Positions 1-9,747 of a stretch of 64,000 nt of DNA are shown one piece after another. The stretch lies in the NCBI RefSeq assembly GCF_042654065.1, contig NZ_JBHSFP010000007.1, positions 62,001 to 126,000 on the forward strand, given 5' to 3'. Origin of the DNA: Sphaerisporangium dianthi. GTDB taxonomy: Bacteria; Actinomycetota; Actinomycetes; Streptosporangiales; Streptosporangiaceae. A program made the translations under genes and the position numbers. Each line of letters starts with the position of its first letter. Positions within the stretch are counted from its first letter, which is position 1. A model generated the notes under the pieces. The model did not search any database and had not been told where the DNA came from. It saw only the letters and a list, made by a program, of their open reading frames with translations.

Positions 1-1
1 G

Positions 2-700
2 ACCAACATCCGCGGTTCGGAGATCGTCATCGAGGCCGCGCACCGCTACCGGCGCAAGATCCTGGTCACCAGCACGAGCGAGATCTACGGCAAGAACTCC
101 TACGGGCCGCTGCGGGAGGACTCCGACCGCATCCTCGGCAGCCCGGCCGTGGTCAGGTGGGCCTACAGCACCGCCAAGGCCGTCGACGAGATCCTCGCCA
201 ACGCCTACCACAAGGAACGCGGCCTGCCGACGATCATCGTGCGGCTGTTCAACACCGTGGGTCCCCGGCAGAGCCCGGCCTACGGCATGGTCATCCCCCG
301 TCTCGTGCGGCAGGCGATCAACGGCGACCCGCTCACCGTCTACGGTGACGGCACCCAGACGCGATGCTTCGCGCACGTCGCGGACGCCGTGGACGCGCTG
401 ATGCGGCTGCTGGACAACGAGGCCGCGATCGGGCAGACCTTCAACGTCGGCTCCGCATACGAGATCAGCATGCTCGAACTGGCCAAGCTGATCATCCAGC
501 GCGTCGGCTCGACGTCGGGAGTCGACCTGATCCCCTACCACGAGGCCTACGAGCAGGGCTTCGAGGACATGACGCGCAGGGTCCCCGACACCACCAAGCT
601 CCGCGAGCTCACCGGCTGGCGGCCGCGCCGCGTCCTGGACGGGATCCTGGACGAGATCGTCGCCGAGGCCCGCGAGGACCTCGCGGTGCCCGTGCGGTGA
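2..700 (+). CDS. NAD-dependent sugar-nucleotide epimerase/dehydratase (5' truncated)
   Basis: The gene enters from outside the window, so the N-terminal Rossmann glycine motif is missing. The visible 232 residues are the C-terminal part of an extended short-chain dehydrogenase. The catalytic Ser/Thr lies in the run STSEIYG and the catalytic pair is the Tyr and Lys of AYSTAK, followed by RLFNTVGPRQ, a hallmark of UDP-sugar epimerases and UDP-glucuronate decarboxylases. The family acts on NDP-sugars in the cytoplasm. The stop overlaps the GTG start of the next gene (GTGA), so the two are translationally coupled in a surface-polysaccharide operon. Whether the product is an epimerase, decarboxylase or dehydratase cannot be settled from the fragment. 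Confidence 0.9.
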   Translation, partial: TNIRGSEIVIEAAHRYRRKILVTSTSEIYGKNSYGPLREDSDRILGSPAVVRWAYSTAKAVDEILANAYHKERGLPTIIVRLFNTVGPRQSPAYGMVIPRLVRQAINGDPLTVYGDGTQTRCFAHVADAVDALMRLLDNEAAIGQTFNVGSAYEISMLELAKLIIQRVGSTSGVDLIPYHEAYEQGFEDMTRRVPDTTKLRELTGWRPRRVLDGILDEIVAEAREDLAVPVR

Positions 701-1737
701 ACGTCGCGATCGCCTTGGTCTCCATGGCCGGCGCCTGCCTGCTCAGCGCGGCGGCCACGCCGGCGCTGCGGCGCCTGGCACTGCGGTGGAGCCTGACCGA
801 CCGTCCGGGCGGCCACAAGTCCCACGACCAGCCGACCCCCTACCTGGGCGGGCCCGCGATCGTCCTCGGCACCGTCGTGCCGACGGCCGCGGCGCTCGGC
901 CTGGCCGACCTGCGGATCGTCGCGATCGTGCTGGCCGCGACGGCGATCGCCGCGCTCGGCCTGATCGACGACATCGCCTCGCTGCCCGTCGTGACCCGGC
1001 TGACCGTGGAGTCGGTGGCCGCGGGCGGGGTCGTCCTGTCCGGCGTTCACGTCACCGTGACCGGGCAGTGGCTGGACGGGCTCATCACGGTGATGTGGAT
1101 CGTCGTGATGACCAACTCCTTCAACCTGCTGGACAACATGGACGGCGCTCTCGGGACCGTGACCGCGGTCACCGCGATCCTCCTGGCCGGGGCCGCCGTC
1201 ATGAGCGACCGGCCGGCGTTCGCGGTGCTGCTGGGCGCGCTGGCGCTCGCGTGCCTGGGGTTCCTCGCGCACAACTGGCCGCCCGCGAGGATCTTCATGG
1301 GCGACTCGGGGTCCCTGTTCATCGGGTTCGTGCTGACGTGCTCGTCGGTCGCCGTCGGGACCGGTCAGGCCGCCGGCCCGACGGTCGCCGGGCTGCTGCT
1401 GTGGACGTTCGTCGCCGTCGTCGACACCGGCGTCGTGCTGGTGTCCCGGATCCGCGCGGGCCGGTCCCCGCTGTCCGGCGGCACCGACCACGTGTCCCAC
1501 CGGCTGCGGCGGATGGGCCTCGGCGCCCGGGCGGTGCCCACCGCCCTCGGCGCGATCGCGGCGGTGCCGGGCGCGCTGTGCCTGGCGATCGCCGTGGGCT
1601 GGATCCCGCCGATCGCCGCCGCGATCGTCGCGGGCGGCGCCGCCGTCGTCCTGATCGCCCTGCTGCAGGGCGCGCATGCCTACGCGCCGGCTCTTCCTGT
1701 TGCCAACCTCCCAGAAACCTCCGAAAGGCGGCGATGA
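697..1737 (+). CDS. WecA/MraY-family undecaprenyl-phosphate sugar-1-phosphate transferase
   Basis: Polytopic membrane protein of 346 aa from the GTG that overlaps the upstream stop. It carries the family marks: DRPGGHKSH near residue 35 with the tolerated PYLGGP, the Asp-rich loop NSFNLLDNMDG near 139, and HNWPPARIFMGDSGS near 192-206. The family moves a HexNAc-1-phosphate from a UDP-sugar to undecaprenyl phosphate, the first committed step of many envelope glycans. Its place between a sugar-nucleotide enzyme and a Wzz/tyrosine kinase argues for initiating exopolysaccharide or teichoic-type polymer rather than peptidoglycan. The gene ends just before the start of the BY-kinase gene. Confidence 0.92.
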   Translation: MNVAIALVSMAGACLLSAAATPALRRLALRWSLTDRPGGHKSHDQPTPYLGGPAIVLGTVVPTAAALGLADLRIVAIVLAATAIAALGLIDDIASLPVVTRLTVESVAAGGVVLSGVHVTVTGQWLDGLITVMWIVVMTNSFNLLDNMDGALGTVTAVTAILLAGAAVMSDRPAFAVLLGALALACLGFLAHNWPPARIFMGDSGSLFIGFVLTCSSVAVGTGQAAGPTVAGLLLWTFVAVVDTGVVLVSRIRAGRSPLSGGTDHVSHRLRRMGLGARAVPTALGAIAAVPGALCLAIAVGWIPPIAAAIVAGGAAVVLIALLQGAHAYAPALPVANLPETSERRR

Positions 1738-1741
1738 CCAG

Positions 1742-3139
1742 GTGGATCTGCTCTACTTCGTACGACTTGCACGCAAGGGCTGGATGCTGCTCGTGCTGTC
1801 GCTCGTCCTTTCGGCGACCGCGGCGCTCGTCCTGACCGCGAGGACGCCGCCGAAGTACGTCGCCACGATCACCATGATGGTCTCCGGTTACGACAAGGTG
1901 GGCAGCCTGACCACCGCCTACCAGGCCGGCATGCTCTCGACACAGCGGGTGCAGTCGTACGCCAACCTTGTCAGCAGCCGCCGGGTCGTCAGCCAGATCA
2001 CCGAGGACGAGGACGTCCAGCGGCTGCAGAACAGCATCAAGGCGGAGGTCATCCCCGCCACCATGCTGCTGCGCGCGTCCGTCACCGACCGTGATCCCGG
2101 CCGCGCCGCGCACCTGGCCAACACGCTGGGGGACAAGTTCACCCGGATGATCGACCAGATCGAGCGGCCGACCCGCAACAGCCGGCCCGCCGTGAAGGTG
2201 ACGGTGGTGGACACGGCGGAGGTCCCCTCGGCGCCGGTCAGCCACCACCCGCTGGCCAACGTCGCGCTCGGCCTGCTGGCCGGGCTGCTCGTCGCGTTCA
2301 GCACGCTGATCCTGCGCGACCGCCTGGACACCACGGTGAAGTCGCCGGAAGTGCTGCGGGAGACCTCCAAGAGCTCGGTGCTCGGCGTCATCGGGTACGA
2401 CAAGGACGCGCGGCGCCAGCCGCTGGTCGTCTGGGAGGGCCGCCGGTCGAGGCGGTCGGAGGCGTTCCGCTCGCTGCGCACCAACCTCCAGTTCATCAGC
2501 TTCGACCGCCGGCCCAAGTCGCTGGTCGTCACGAGCTGCCTGCCCAACGAGGGCAAGTCCTCCACCTCCGCCAACCTGGCAATCACCCTCGCCCATGCCG
2601 GCTGGCGGGTGATCCTGGTGGAGGGCGACCTGCGCAGCCCGCGCATCCCCCATTATCTCGGCATCGAGGGCTCGGCCGGGCTCACGGACGTGCTGATCGA
2701 CCGGGCGGCCCTGAAGGACGTCATCCAGACCTGGGGCCGGCCGAGCATGTCGGTGCTCCCGGGCGGCCCGATCCCGCCCAACCCCAGCGAGTTGCTCGGC
2801 TCCAAGGGGATGCGCACGGTGCTCGCCGAGCTCACGGCGGACTACGACCTGGTGATCATCGACGCTCCGCCGCTGCTGCCCATCGCCGACGCCGCCGCCC
2901 TCGCCGCCGTATGCGACGGCACGCTGCTCGTCGCCCGGTACGGCAAGACCCGCCGCGAGCACGTCGTCCGTGCCGCGGAGACGCTGGAGTCCGTCAACGC
3001 CCGCCTGCTCGGGACCATCCTGAACTTCGCGCCCAGCAAGGGCGAGCACAAATACGGGTACGGCGGGTACGGCGGGTACGGCTACGGGGCGGGCGCCGAG
3101 CAGAGCACCACCGAGGTCATCACGCCGGTCAACGTGTGA
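1742..3139 (+). CDS. Polysaccharide co-polymerase / bacterial tyrosine kinase fusion (Wzz-CpsD type)
   Basis: A 465-aa protein from a GTG preceded by AAAGGCGG. An ATG at 1676 is possible but lies inside the previous gene. An N-terminal membrane segment (about residues 15-35) and a second one (about 170-190) flank an extracellular Wzz-like domain. The cytoplasmic half is a BY-kinase: Walker A LPNEGKSS near 264, Walker A' VEGDLRSP near 293 and Walker B VIIDAPP near 370. The C-terminus carries a tyrosine cluster (five Tyr spaced by Gly, about 437-448), the usual autophosphorylation site. The family controls polymer chain length and export. A phosphatase gene lies tail to tail with it. The fused layout is common in actinobacteria, unlike split Firmicute CpsC/CpsD. 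Confidence 0.93.
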   Translation: MDLLYFVRLARKGWMLLVLSLVLSATAALVLTARTPPKYVATITMMVSGYDKVGSLTTAYQAGMLSTQRVQSYANLVSSRRVVSQITEDEDVQRLQNSIKAEVIPATMLLRASVTDRDPGRAAHLANTLGDKFTRMIDQIERPTRNSRPAVKVTVVDTAEVPSAPVSHHPLANVALGLLAGLLVAFSTLILRDRLDTTVKSPEVLRETSKSSVLGVIGYDKDARRQPLVVWEGRRSRRSEAFRSLRTNLQFISFDRRPKSLVVTSCLPNEGKSSTSANLAITLAHAGWRVILVEGDLRSPRIPHYLGIEGSAGLTDVLIDRAALKDVIQTWGRPSMSVLPGGPIPPNPSELLGSKGMRTVLAELTADYDLVIIDAPPLLPIADAAALAAVCDGTLLVARYGKTRREHVVRAAETLESVNARLLGTILNFAPSKGEHKYGYGGYGGYGYGAGAEQSTTEVITPVNV

Positions 3140-3695
3140 GGAGCCCGAACGGGACGGCGAGCGACGCGGCGATCCGCCGCCCCGCCGCCCGGTAGGCGCG
3201 CGCGGGCCTCCCGTACGGGTCGCCGATCTCCAGCCGGTCCACCCGGACGAGCCCGCGCAGCGCCGCGACCTCGGCGACCAGCGCGCGTGCCCGCGGCGCG
3301 AGGCTCCCATGGCCCCCGTGGCCGGGCAGCGACGCGGCCGGCACGGCTTGGGCGAGCGTGCCGAACTCGGCGATCGTGAAGACCCGCCCGGCGGCGGCCG
3401 GGTACATCGCCACCGCGTGGGCCCGGTGCTCGACGGCGGCGGCCAGCACCAGATCGGCCCGCTCGATCAGCTCGGCGGACAGCGCGCGGGCGCGGAACCC
3501 GCCGGGATCGCCGCCGAGCTCCGCCAGCACCGCCGAGGCGTGCCGCGACATCGGCTCATCGGCAAGGGCGTGGGTGCCCGCGCTCGCCACCTCCAGCGCC
3601 GGGCACGGCCCGAGCGCCGCCCGGGTGAGCCGCTCGGCCATCGGCGACCGGCAGATGTTCCCCGTGCACACGAACAGGATGCGGAACCCCGGCAC
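3129..3695 (-). CDS. Low-molecular-weight protein tyrosine phosphatase
   Basis: The P-loop signature CTGNICRS of LMW-PTPs (C-X5-R-S) is present. The GTG at 3695 puts the nucleophile Cys at residue 10, where the family normally has it. A longer reading from 3815 would add a Gly/Arg-rich N-terminal extension that looks non-coding. The protein is about 188 aa. The family removes phosphate from tyrosines of BY-kinases and polymer enzymes, so it is the natural counter-enzyme of the kinase encoded convergently. The two coding regions overlap by 11 bp at their 3' ends. The C-terminal part is Ala/Arg-rich and less conserved. The start choice is the main uncertainty. Confidence 0.85.
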   Translation of the reverse strand: MPGFRILFVCTGNICRSPMAERLTRAALGPCPALEVASAGTHALADEPMSRHASAVLAELGGDPGGFRARALSAELIERADLVLAAAVEHRAHAVAMYPAAAGRVFTIAEFGTLAQAVPAASLPGHGGHGSLAPRARALVAEVAALRGLVRVDRLEIGDPYGRPARAYRAAGRRIAASLAVPFGLLTR

Positions 3696-3936
3696 GCCGT
3701 GCGTCCCGGGCGCCGCGCCGGGGTCCCGCCAGCACCGCCGGCCGCACCCCTCGCGCCCGGGCGGGACTCCCTGCCCCGCCCACTCGTCTCCGCCGATCGC
3801 CGTTGAACGCCCCATGAGGGGACGGTAGATCGTGTGGACGGCGCGACGGCCCGTGACGCGCCGTCCTTGGTCCTTTACGTGATCACCGCGCCGTCCCGGC
3901 CCTGCAGGGAACCACCCCGCGCCGCGACGGATCGGG

Positions 3937-5700
3937 CTACGGGGCGCAGCCTGTGGAGGTCGCGGCGACCCGGGTCCGCTGGGGGCGGGCGAGCGGCTGC
4001 ACCGGGGTCAGCGGCGGCTCCGCCGAGGCCGGTTCCACCAGGTCGAAGCGCAGCGTCTTGGACGTGCGGGGACCGAGCTCCAGCAGGGTCGAGTACACCG
4101 GATGCGACCGCTCGACGTCGGTGGTGACCGAGGCCGCGGCGCCGTCGACGGAGGCGGCCTTGAGCTCGGCCCCGACCCCCGCGTACAGCGACACCCACAG
4201 CAGGTTGGAGCCGGGCGGGCCGGGATGTGGCATGCCGTCCAGCCGATCGGTGACGTAGGAGGGCAGCGTCACGGCCGGCACGTCGTTGGTGAGCCTGATC
4301 CGCACGCTGGTGGCCCGCCGCCCGCCCCGGCACGGGCCGAGCTCGTAATCGAGGGAGCGGTTGAGGTAGTAGTCGAGCTTGCCGCCGGCCGAGTTGTTGA
4401 CCACCAGCGCCGCGTACGGCCCCGGCCGCCGCGGCAGCACGCCGCCGAGGGCGGTGGACGACAGGCGGCGCTGCTCGGCGTCGTGGCGGCTCCAGATCTG
4501 GATCCTGCGGTCCTCGACCATGGGCTTGATCACGGGGAGCATCTGCGCGGGCTCGGCGAACGATCCCGGCAGTGCCTCGCCGACGGCCCTGGCGATCGAG
4601 ATGAGGAACCGCTTGCGTTCCCGCGGGTCGGGATAGCGGGCGTAGGCCGCGCGCTCGGTCAGGTCGACGACGTTGGAGGCGGTCACCTTCTCGCCGCCCG
4701 GCAGGGTGACCGGCCCGATGAGGCCGAGGATGTAGGACAGGCCGACCGGGTCGATGGCGATGGCGCCGTCCAGCCGCCGGCCGGTCCGGCGCTCCCACAT
4801 CGCGGTCCAGGTCTCGGCGGCGTAGGGGAAGTGCGGGGAGAGGTTGGAGATCGAAAGCAGCTCCAGCGGGCCCTCGCCGTACCTGGTGCGGAAGGCCCGG
4901 CCATGGTCGGTGACGGGGCGGAGGCCGCCGCTCACGCCGGTGTCGGCGGACAGCCGGGTGACGCGCGTGCGTCCGTGGTCGGCGGACAGGATGCCGAAGG
5001 CGCCGACGAGGCCGCCGGTCCCCCGCGACTCGGCGTTGGTCTGGAAGGCGAGGAAGTAGTCGCGCCGCCCGTCGTTGCCCAGCATCGGCGGGATCAGCGC
5101 GGCCGCGTCGGCCGCGCCGCCGATCCAGCGGCGCAGCCTGTCCAGCTCGAACAGGCCGGTGCCGCGCGCCTGGTCCAGCACCGCGGACCCCGTGCGCTCC
5201 GGGGTGGCGGCCAGGCGGCCCCGCGCCCGCGCGAGCCGGGCGGCGGCGCCGTCGAGCACCGGCGCCGCCGCCGTGAACCCGTCCAGGAGCTGGCGCATGT
5301 CGTCCGTGGAGCCCGGCCCGGCCGTGAAGAACGCCTTGCCGGTCCGCTGGACCCCGCCCAGCACCTCGGTGATCTCGACGGCGCTCTCCGCCAGTCCCCG
5401 CACCGTCGTGGCGCCGTCACCCACCACAGGAAGGTGGGTGAGCAGCGTCCAGTCGGGCCCGCTGGTGAGGCGCCGCGCCTCGGTCGCGTGACGGCGGGCG
5501 TCGGCCAGCGTCACGGCGATCCGGTCGAGGTCGCGGGCGCTCATCACCGCGCGGAGATGCACCAGCGCGTCCCTGGTCGCCTGCAGGTGGTCGCGGACGC
5601 CGAGTCCCAGGTGCGCCGCCCATCCCGCCGACGCGACGAGGACGAGCGCGGACGAGAGGGAGCCGGCGAGGATGAGCCGGCGTCGCCGGCTAGCGCGCAC
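3937..5700 (-). CDS. DUF4012 domain-containing membrane-anchored protein
   Basis: A 587-aa protein with an Arg-rich N-terminus and one membrane segment (about residues 9-29), then a helical stretch and the DUF4012 core starting near the run DYFLAFQTNAESRGTGGL. DUF4012 proteins are recurrent in actinobacterial exopolysaccharide loci. Their biochemical role is not established, although the extracellular domain recalls LytR-type assemblies. The start overlaps the stop of the His-rich surface protein by 11 bp, so both probably come from one transcript. The 110 bases between this gene and the phosphatase gene contain no gene. Confidence 0.88.
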   Translation of the reverse strand: MRASRRRRLILAGSLSSALVLVASAGWAAHLGLGVRDHLQATRDALVHLRAVMSARDLDRIAVTLADARRHATEARRLTSGPDWTLLTHLPVVGDGATTVRGLAESAVEITEVLGGVQRTGKAFFTAGPGSTDDMRQLLDGFTAAAPVLDGAAARLARARGRLAATPERTGSAVLDQARGTGLFELDRLRRWIGGAADAAALIPPMLGNDGRRDYFLAFQTNAESRGTGGLVGAFGILSADHGRTRVTRLSADTGVSGGLRPVTDHGRAFRTRYGEGPLELLSISNLSPHFPYAAETWTAMWERRTGRRLDGAIAIDPVGLSYILGLIGPVTLPGGEKVTASNVVDLTERAAYARYPDPRERKRFLISIARAVGEALPGSFAEPAQMLPVIKPMVEDRRIQIWSRHDAEQRRLSSTALGGVLPRRPGPYAALVVNNSAGGKLDYYLNRSLDYELGPCRGGRRATSVRIRLTNDVPAVTLPSYVTDRLDGMPHPGPPGSNLLWVSLYAGVGAELKAASVDGAAASVTTDVERSHPVYSTLLELGPRTSKTLRFDLVEPASAEPPLTPVQPLARPQRTRVAATSTGCAP

Positions 5701-6553
5701 CAGCGGTTCGGCGGCGCCGCTTGGAGATCACCACACCGGCGGACCCTGCGACGAGCAGGAGGGCGCCCACCCCGGCCACCGCGGCCACGGGGGCGCCGGT
5801 GAGGGGCAGGCTGTGGCCGGCCGGCTGCGCGCTGTCGTGCCGCGGGCCTCCGCCGTGGTCGCCGCCCGCCTCGGACTCGGCGCCCTGGTCACCGGGCCCG
5901 CCGAAGTCGTGGCCGCCGTAGGAGTCGCGGTCGTGACGGTTGTGCCCGCCGCCGCCGTGGCCGTCCGCGCCCTCGACGTGGAAGAGCCTGTCGGCCTTGA
6001 CGATCTCGTCGTGGTCGTCGTCGGTGTGGTGCGAATCATCGACCTCGTCGATGGAATGTGACGGCCATTCCGAATCGCCGTCACCCGTGCCATGCCAATG
6101 TTCTCCGTGCTTGTGCTCACACCGCTTCGAGGGGTGGCGGACGACGATATTACTCGGCGCCGAGACGTTTCCCGCGGCGTCCCTGGCCCGGACGAAATAG
6201 AGCACCTTCTCGCACGGCCCGCGATGGTCGGTGAAGGTGGTCACGGTGCCCGGCACACTCGCGATGAGCCGGAACGGCGACGCGCTCGCATAGATGTCGT
6301 ACGCCACCACGCTGGACGGCGGATAGAGGGGAAGGTCGGTGGAGGGGTCCCAGTTCAGGACGACGACCCCCGGACTGGGCTCGGTGAGCCGCAGGTTGGT
6401 CGGCGCGGTCGGGGGCTGGGTGTCGACCGCGTACGCCGCCGTCTTCAGCGCGGGCGAGTGCGTGCCGACGGCCGCGAGCGCGGCCGATCCCGTCGCCGCC
6501 CCACCAGTGAGCACCGCCGCCAAAAGAATAGGTACCGTATATTTCCCAGCCAT
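5690..6553 (-). CDS. Sortase-type surface protein with fibronectin III domain and His/Asp/Gly-rich region
   Basis: The 287-aa protein has a signal peptide (hydrophobic residues 6-28, Ala-rich cleavage zone). One fibronectin type III domain follows (about 45-135, starting at PPTAPTNLRLTEPSPG). A long region very rich in His, Asp and Gly runs from about 140 to 235. The C-terminal sorting signal is LPLTG at about 249, a hydrophobic stretch and RRRR. The layout predicts covalent anchoring to the cell wall by a sortase with an exposed metal-binding-like segment. Metal binding is inferred from composition only. A strong RBS (GGGGAG, 6 nt spacing) precedes the ATG. It is co-transcribed with the DUF4012 gene. 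Confidence 0.85.
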   Translation of the reverse strand: MAGKYTVPILLAAVLTGGAATGSAALAAVGTHSPALKTAAYAVDTQPPTAPTNLRLTEPSPGVVVLNWDPSTDLPLYPPSSVVAYDIYASASPFRLIASVPGTVTTFTDHRGPCEKVLYFVRARDAAGNVSAPSNIVVRHPSKRCEHKHGEHWHGTGDGDSEWPSHSIDEVDDSHHTDDDHDEIVKADRLFHVEGADGHGGGGHNRHDRDSYGGHDFGGPGDQGAESEAGGDHGGGPRHDSAQPAGHSLPLTGAPVAAVAGVGALLLVAGSAGVVISKRRRRTAGAR

Positions 6554-6865
6554 TCAGGACTCCCCGATGGACAATGATTCGGGCCACAGAGACATCGCCC
6601 ATGAGCCGGGCGGCATGTCGACGCATCCCGTTGTATCCACTTGAGCCGAATGGCCGTATGCCGCCGCACGCCTGTTACCGAAACATCGCGATCGGCATTC
6701 CGTACCTTTGCCGCACAGGAAAAACCCCCGCCGTGGGAGGGGTACACGGCGGGGGTCGTTCCTGTCGGGGAGGTGTTCGTTCATCCCGGTCTCCCGGGCC
6801 GGGCCGCTTCGGGCGGGCGGCCCGCCGGGCGATCCGGCCCCCCGCGGAGGGCCGGATCGGCGGGC
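6554..6865. other. Intergenic region: leader of the surface-protein gene and terminator of msiK
   Basis: No gene is seen. The part nearest 6553 is the promoter and leader of the minus-strand surface-protein gene. The middle holds a strong hairpin terminator for the msiK transcript. The stretch 6757-6865 is the msiK 3' untranslated region. Confidence 0.6.
6721..6756 (-). terminator. Rho-independent terminator of msiK
   Basis: Twelve-base perfect stem (ACCCCCGCCGTG with CACGGCGGGGGT, 6724-6735 and 6745-6756), nine-base loop. Read on the minus strand it is followed directly by a short T-tract, so it fits termination of the leftward msiK transcript about 110 bases after its stop codon. Confidence 0.8.
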
Positions 6866-8086
<1,221 letters not shown>

Positions 8087-8120
8087 GGCGTTCCTTCGTG
8101 CGTCCGGGTGCCGCCGGATG

Positions 8121-8134
8121 TGGATACGTTTTCA
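8121..8134. promoter_or_regulatory. LacI-type operator upstream of msiK
   Basis: TGGATACGTTTTCA is an imperfect palindrome with the central CG typical of LacI/GalR operators. It matches the near-perfect site at 8239-8254 in most positions. It lies between the msiK start and the divergent lacI gene, on the msiK side. Confidence 0.55.
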
Positions 8135-8238
8135 TGAATCTCATCGGAACCGGACATCTCTGTCAAGCCCCTGCGGAATAGTCGCTTCTCACACTCTTCG
8201 AGTAGGCCTCCACGCTTGGCTTTCCGGTGGAACTCATG

Positions 8239-8254
8239 ATGGAATCGTTTCCAT
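8239..8254. promoter_or_regulatory. LacI-type operator overlapping the lacI start codon
   Basis: ATGGAATCGTTTCCAT has six-base perfect arms (ATGGAA and TTCCAT) around a central CG, the classic GalR/LacI operator form. The first two bases of the lacI ATG (8253) lie in the operator, so binding would block transcription or initiation of the regulator itself. Confidence 0.75.
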
Positions 8255-9251
8255 GAGACCGACCGGGCAGCGCCGCACCACCATCAAGGACGTGGCCGAG
8301 GCGGCCGAGGTGGGGGTCGCCACGGTGTCGCGCGTGCTGTCGGGCAGCGGGTCGGCGAGCCCCGGGACCAGGGAGAAGGTCCTGGCCGCCGCGGCCAGGC
8401 TCGACTACCGCCCGAGCGCGCTCGGGCGCAACCTGCGCCGGCGGCGCACGGGCGGCATCGGACTTCTCATTCCCGATATAACCGACATCTTCTATGGACG
8501 GCTCGCCGACGGCGTCCTGTCCTGTGCCCGGTCGGCGGGCGAGCCGGTGATGGTCGGCACCACCGGCGACGACCCCGAGCGCGAGGCCCACCTGATCGGC
8601 ACCCTCATCGAAGAGAGCGTCGAGCGGGTGATCGCCGTGCCGTCCGGCGACGGCGAGATGTGGGGGCCGGCCCTGCGCTCGGGGCTCGGCGTGGTCTTCG
8701 CCGAGCGCCCGGTGCGCGGCGCGGAGCACGTCCCCTCGGTGGTCACCGACGACCGCACGGGAGTCCGCACGGCGGTCGAGTACCTCGCCGGGCTCGGGCA
8801 CCGGCGCATCGCCTTCCTCGCCCGGCACGGCCAGGCCCAGCGCGTGCGCGCGTTCCGCGAGGCGCTGACCGCGCGGGCGGTGCCGGTCGACGAGGAGCTG
8901 ATCGTGTACGCGCACGCGACCCGCGACTCGGCGTACGCCGCCGCCGCCGGGCTCCTGCAGCACCGCTCCGACGTCACCGCCGTCCTGGCGGGGGGCAACC
9001 TGCTGGGCGAGGCGGCCGTGCTGGCGGCACGCGAGCTGGACGTGAGGATTCCGCGCGACGTGTCGTTGATCATGTTCGACGACGTGCCGTGGGCGGAGCT
9101 GTGCCATCCGCCGCTCACCGTCATCTCCCAGCCCGCGCAGGACATGGGATACCGCGCCGCCGAGCTCGTCCTGCGCGAGGGCCGCCGCTCCCGCACGGTG
9201 ACGCTGCCCACCGAGCTGATCGTCCGCGCCAGCTGCGGCCCCCGCCGCTGA
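8253..9251 (+). CDS. LacI-family transcriptional regulator
   Basis: A 332-aa protein. The N-terminal helix-turn-helix TIKDVAEAAEVGVATVSRVL spans about residues 10-29, followed by the hinge RPSALGRNLRRRRTGGIGLL and a periplasmic-binding-protein-like sensor ending in QPAQDMGYRAAELVL. The ATG at 8253 is the only suitable start before the HTH. No start codon lies between it and the preceding stop in frame. Family members bind a sugar or sugar phosphate. With two operators in the msiK-lacI intergenic region the likely targets are msiK and itself, by analogy with CebR/MalR-type control. The sugar is unknown. Confidence 0.93.
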   Translation: MRPTGQRRTTIKDVAEAAEVGVATVSRVLSGSGSASPGTREKVLAAAARLDYRPSALGRNLRRRRTGGIGLLIPDITDIFYGRLADGVLSCARSAGEPVMVGTTGDDPEREAHLIGTLIEESVERVIAVPSGDGEMWGPALRSGLGVVFAERPVRGAEHVPSVVTDDRTGVRTAVEYLAGLGHRRIAFLARHGQAQRVRAFREALTARAVPVDEELIVYAHATRDSAYAAAAGLLQHRSDVTAVLAGGNLLGEAAVLAARELDVRIPRDVSLIMFDDVPWAELCHPPLTVISQPAQDMGYRAAELVLREGRRSRTVTLPTELIVRASCGPRR

Positions 9252-9747
9252 CCCACCGCGGACCCACGCCGGGGACGTCCCGCCGAGGACGCCGGCCGGG
9301 TCCTCCACCTCGGCGATCGCCATCGGCCGTACCACCACCGATCACGCCAAAGCCCGCAGAAACGGGCAGTGACGCCTAGCGCGGCTCGCCGGGCGGGATG
9401 TCGCGGTAGTCCCATATTCACGAGTGGTGCCGTGCGAAACCTCAAATGTGCGGCATATCTGGGCCACCCGGTGATCACGTCGGGCGCGGCACCGGCCAAC
9501 GGGGACCCGCGAGACGGCAGAGATGTGCCGTTCTGATCGCAAACAACCGTCCGTGGCGTGTCGCGGATCGCGGGTGGCGGGCGCGGCGGCTACTAGAAAC
9601 CGCCGTAGAACCCGTCGCGGCGCCTTCCGGGGACACCTCGTGTGTCTCAACCGATTCCGGAACGGCCACGCGGACGTCCACCGCCCGAGCCACAGGCGGA
9701 AGGACGACGGCTGCCGCCGCGTGTGGCCGCCTTCCGCACGCGACCCG
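9252..9747. other. Long 5' region of the SLT-like gene, no gene seen
   Basis: About 500 bases without a convincing gene. Secreted lytic enzymes of actinobacteria often have a c-di-AMP (ydaO-type) riboswitch in such leaders. I searched for its conserved 3' portion and did not find it, so none is called. The region must hold the promoter of the following gene. Confidence 0.4.

Noticed and set aside
1319..3310. 663-codon minus-strand frame across the kinase gene
   Set aside because: It covers clear plus-strand genes with full motif sets and has Arg/Gly-rich shadow composition.
9252..9747. c-di-AMP (ydaO) riboswitch before the SLT-like gene
   Set aside because: The leader is long enough, but the conserved 3' core of the motif was not found on reading. 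A covariance-model search of this interval would decide.
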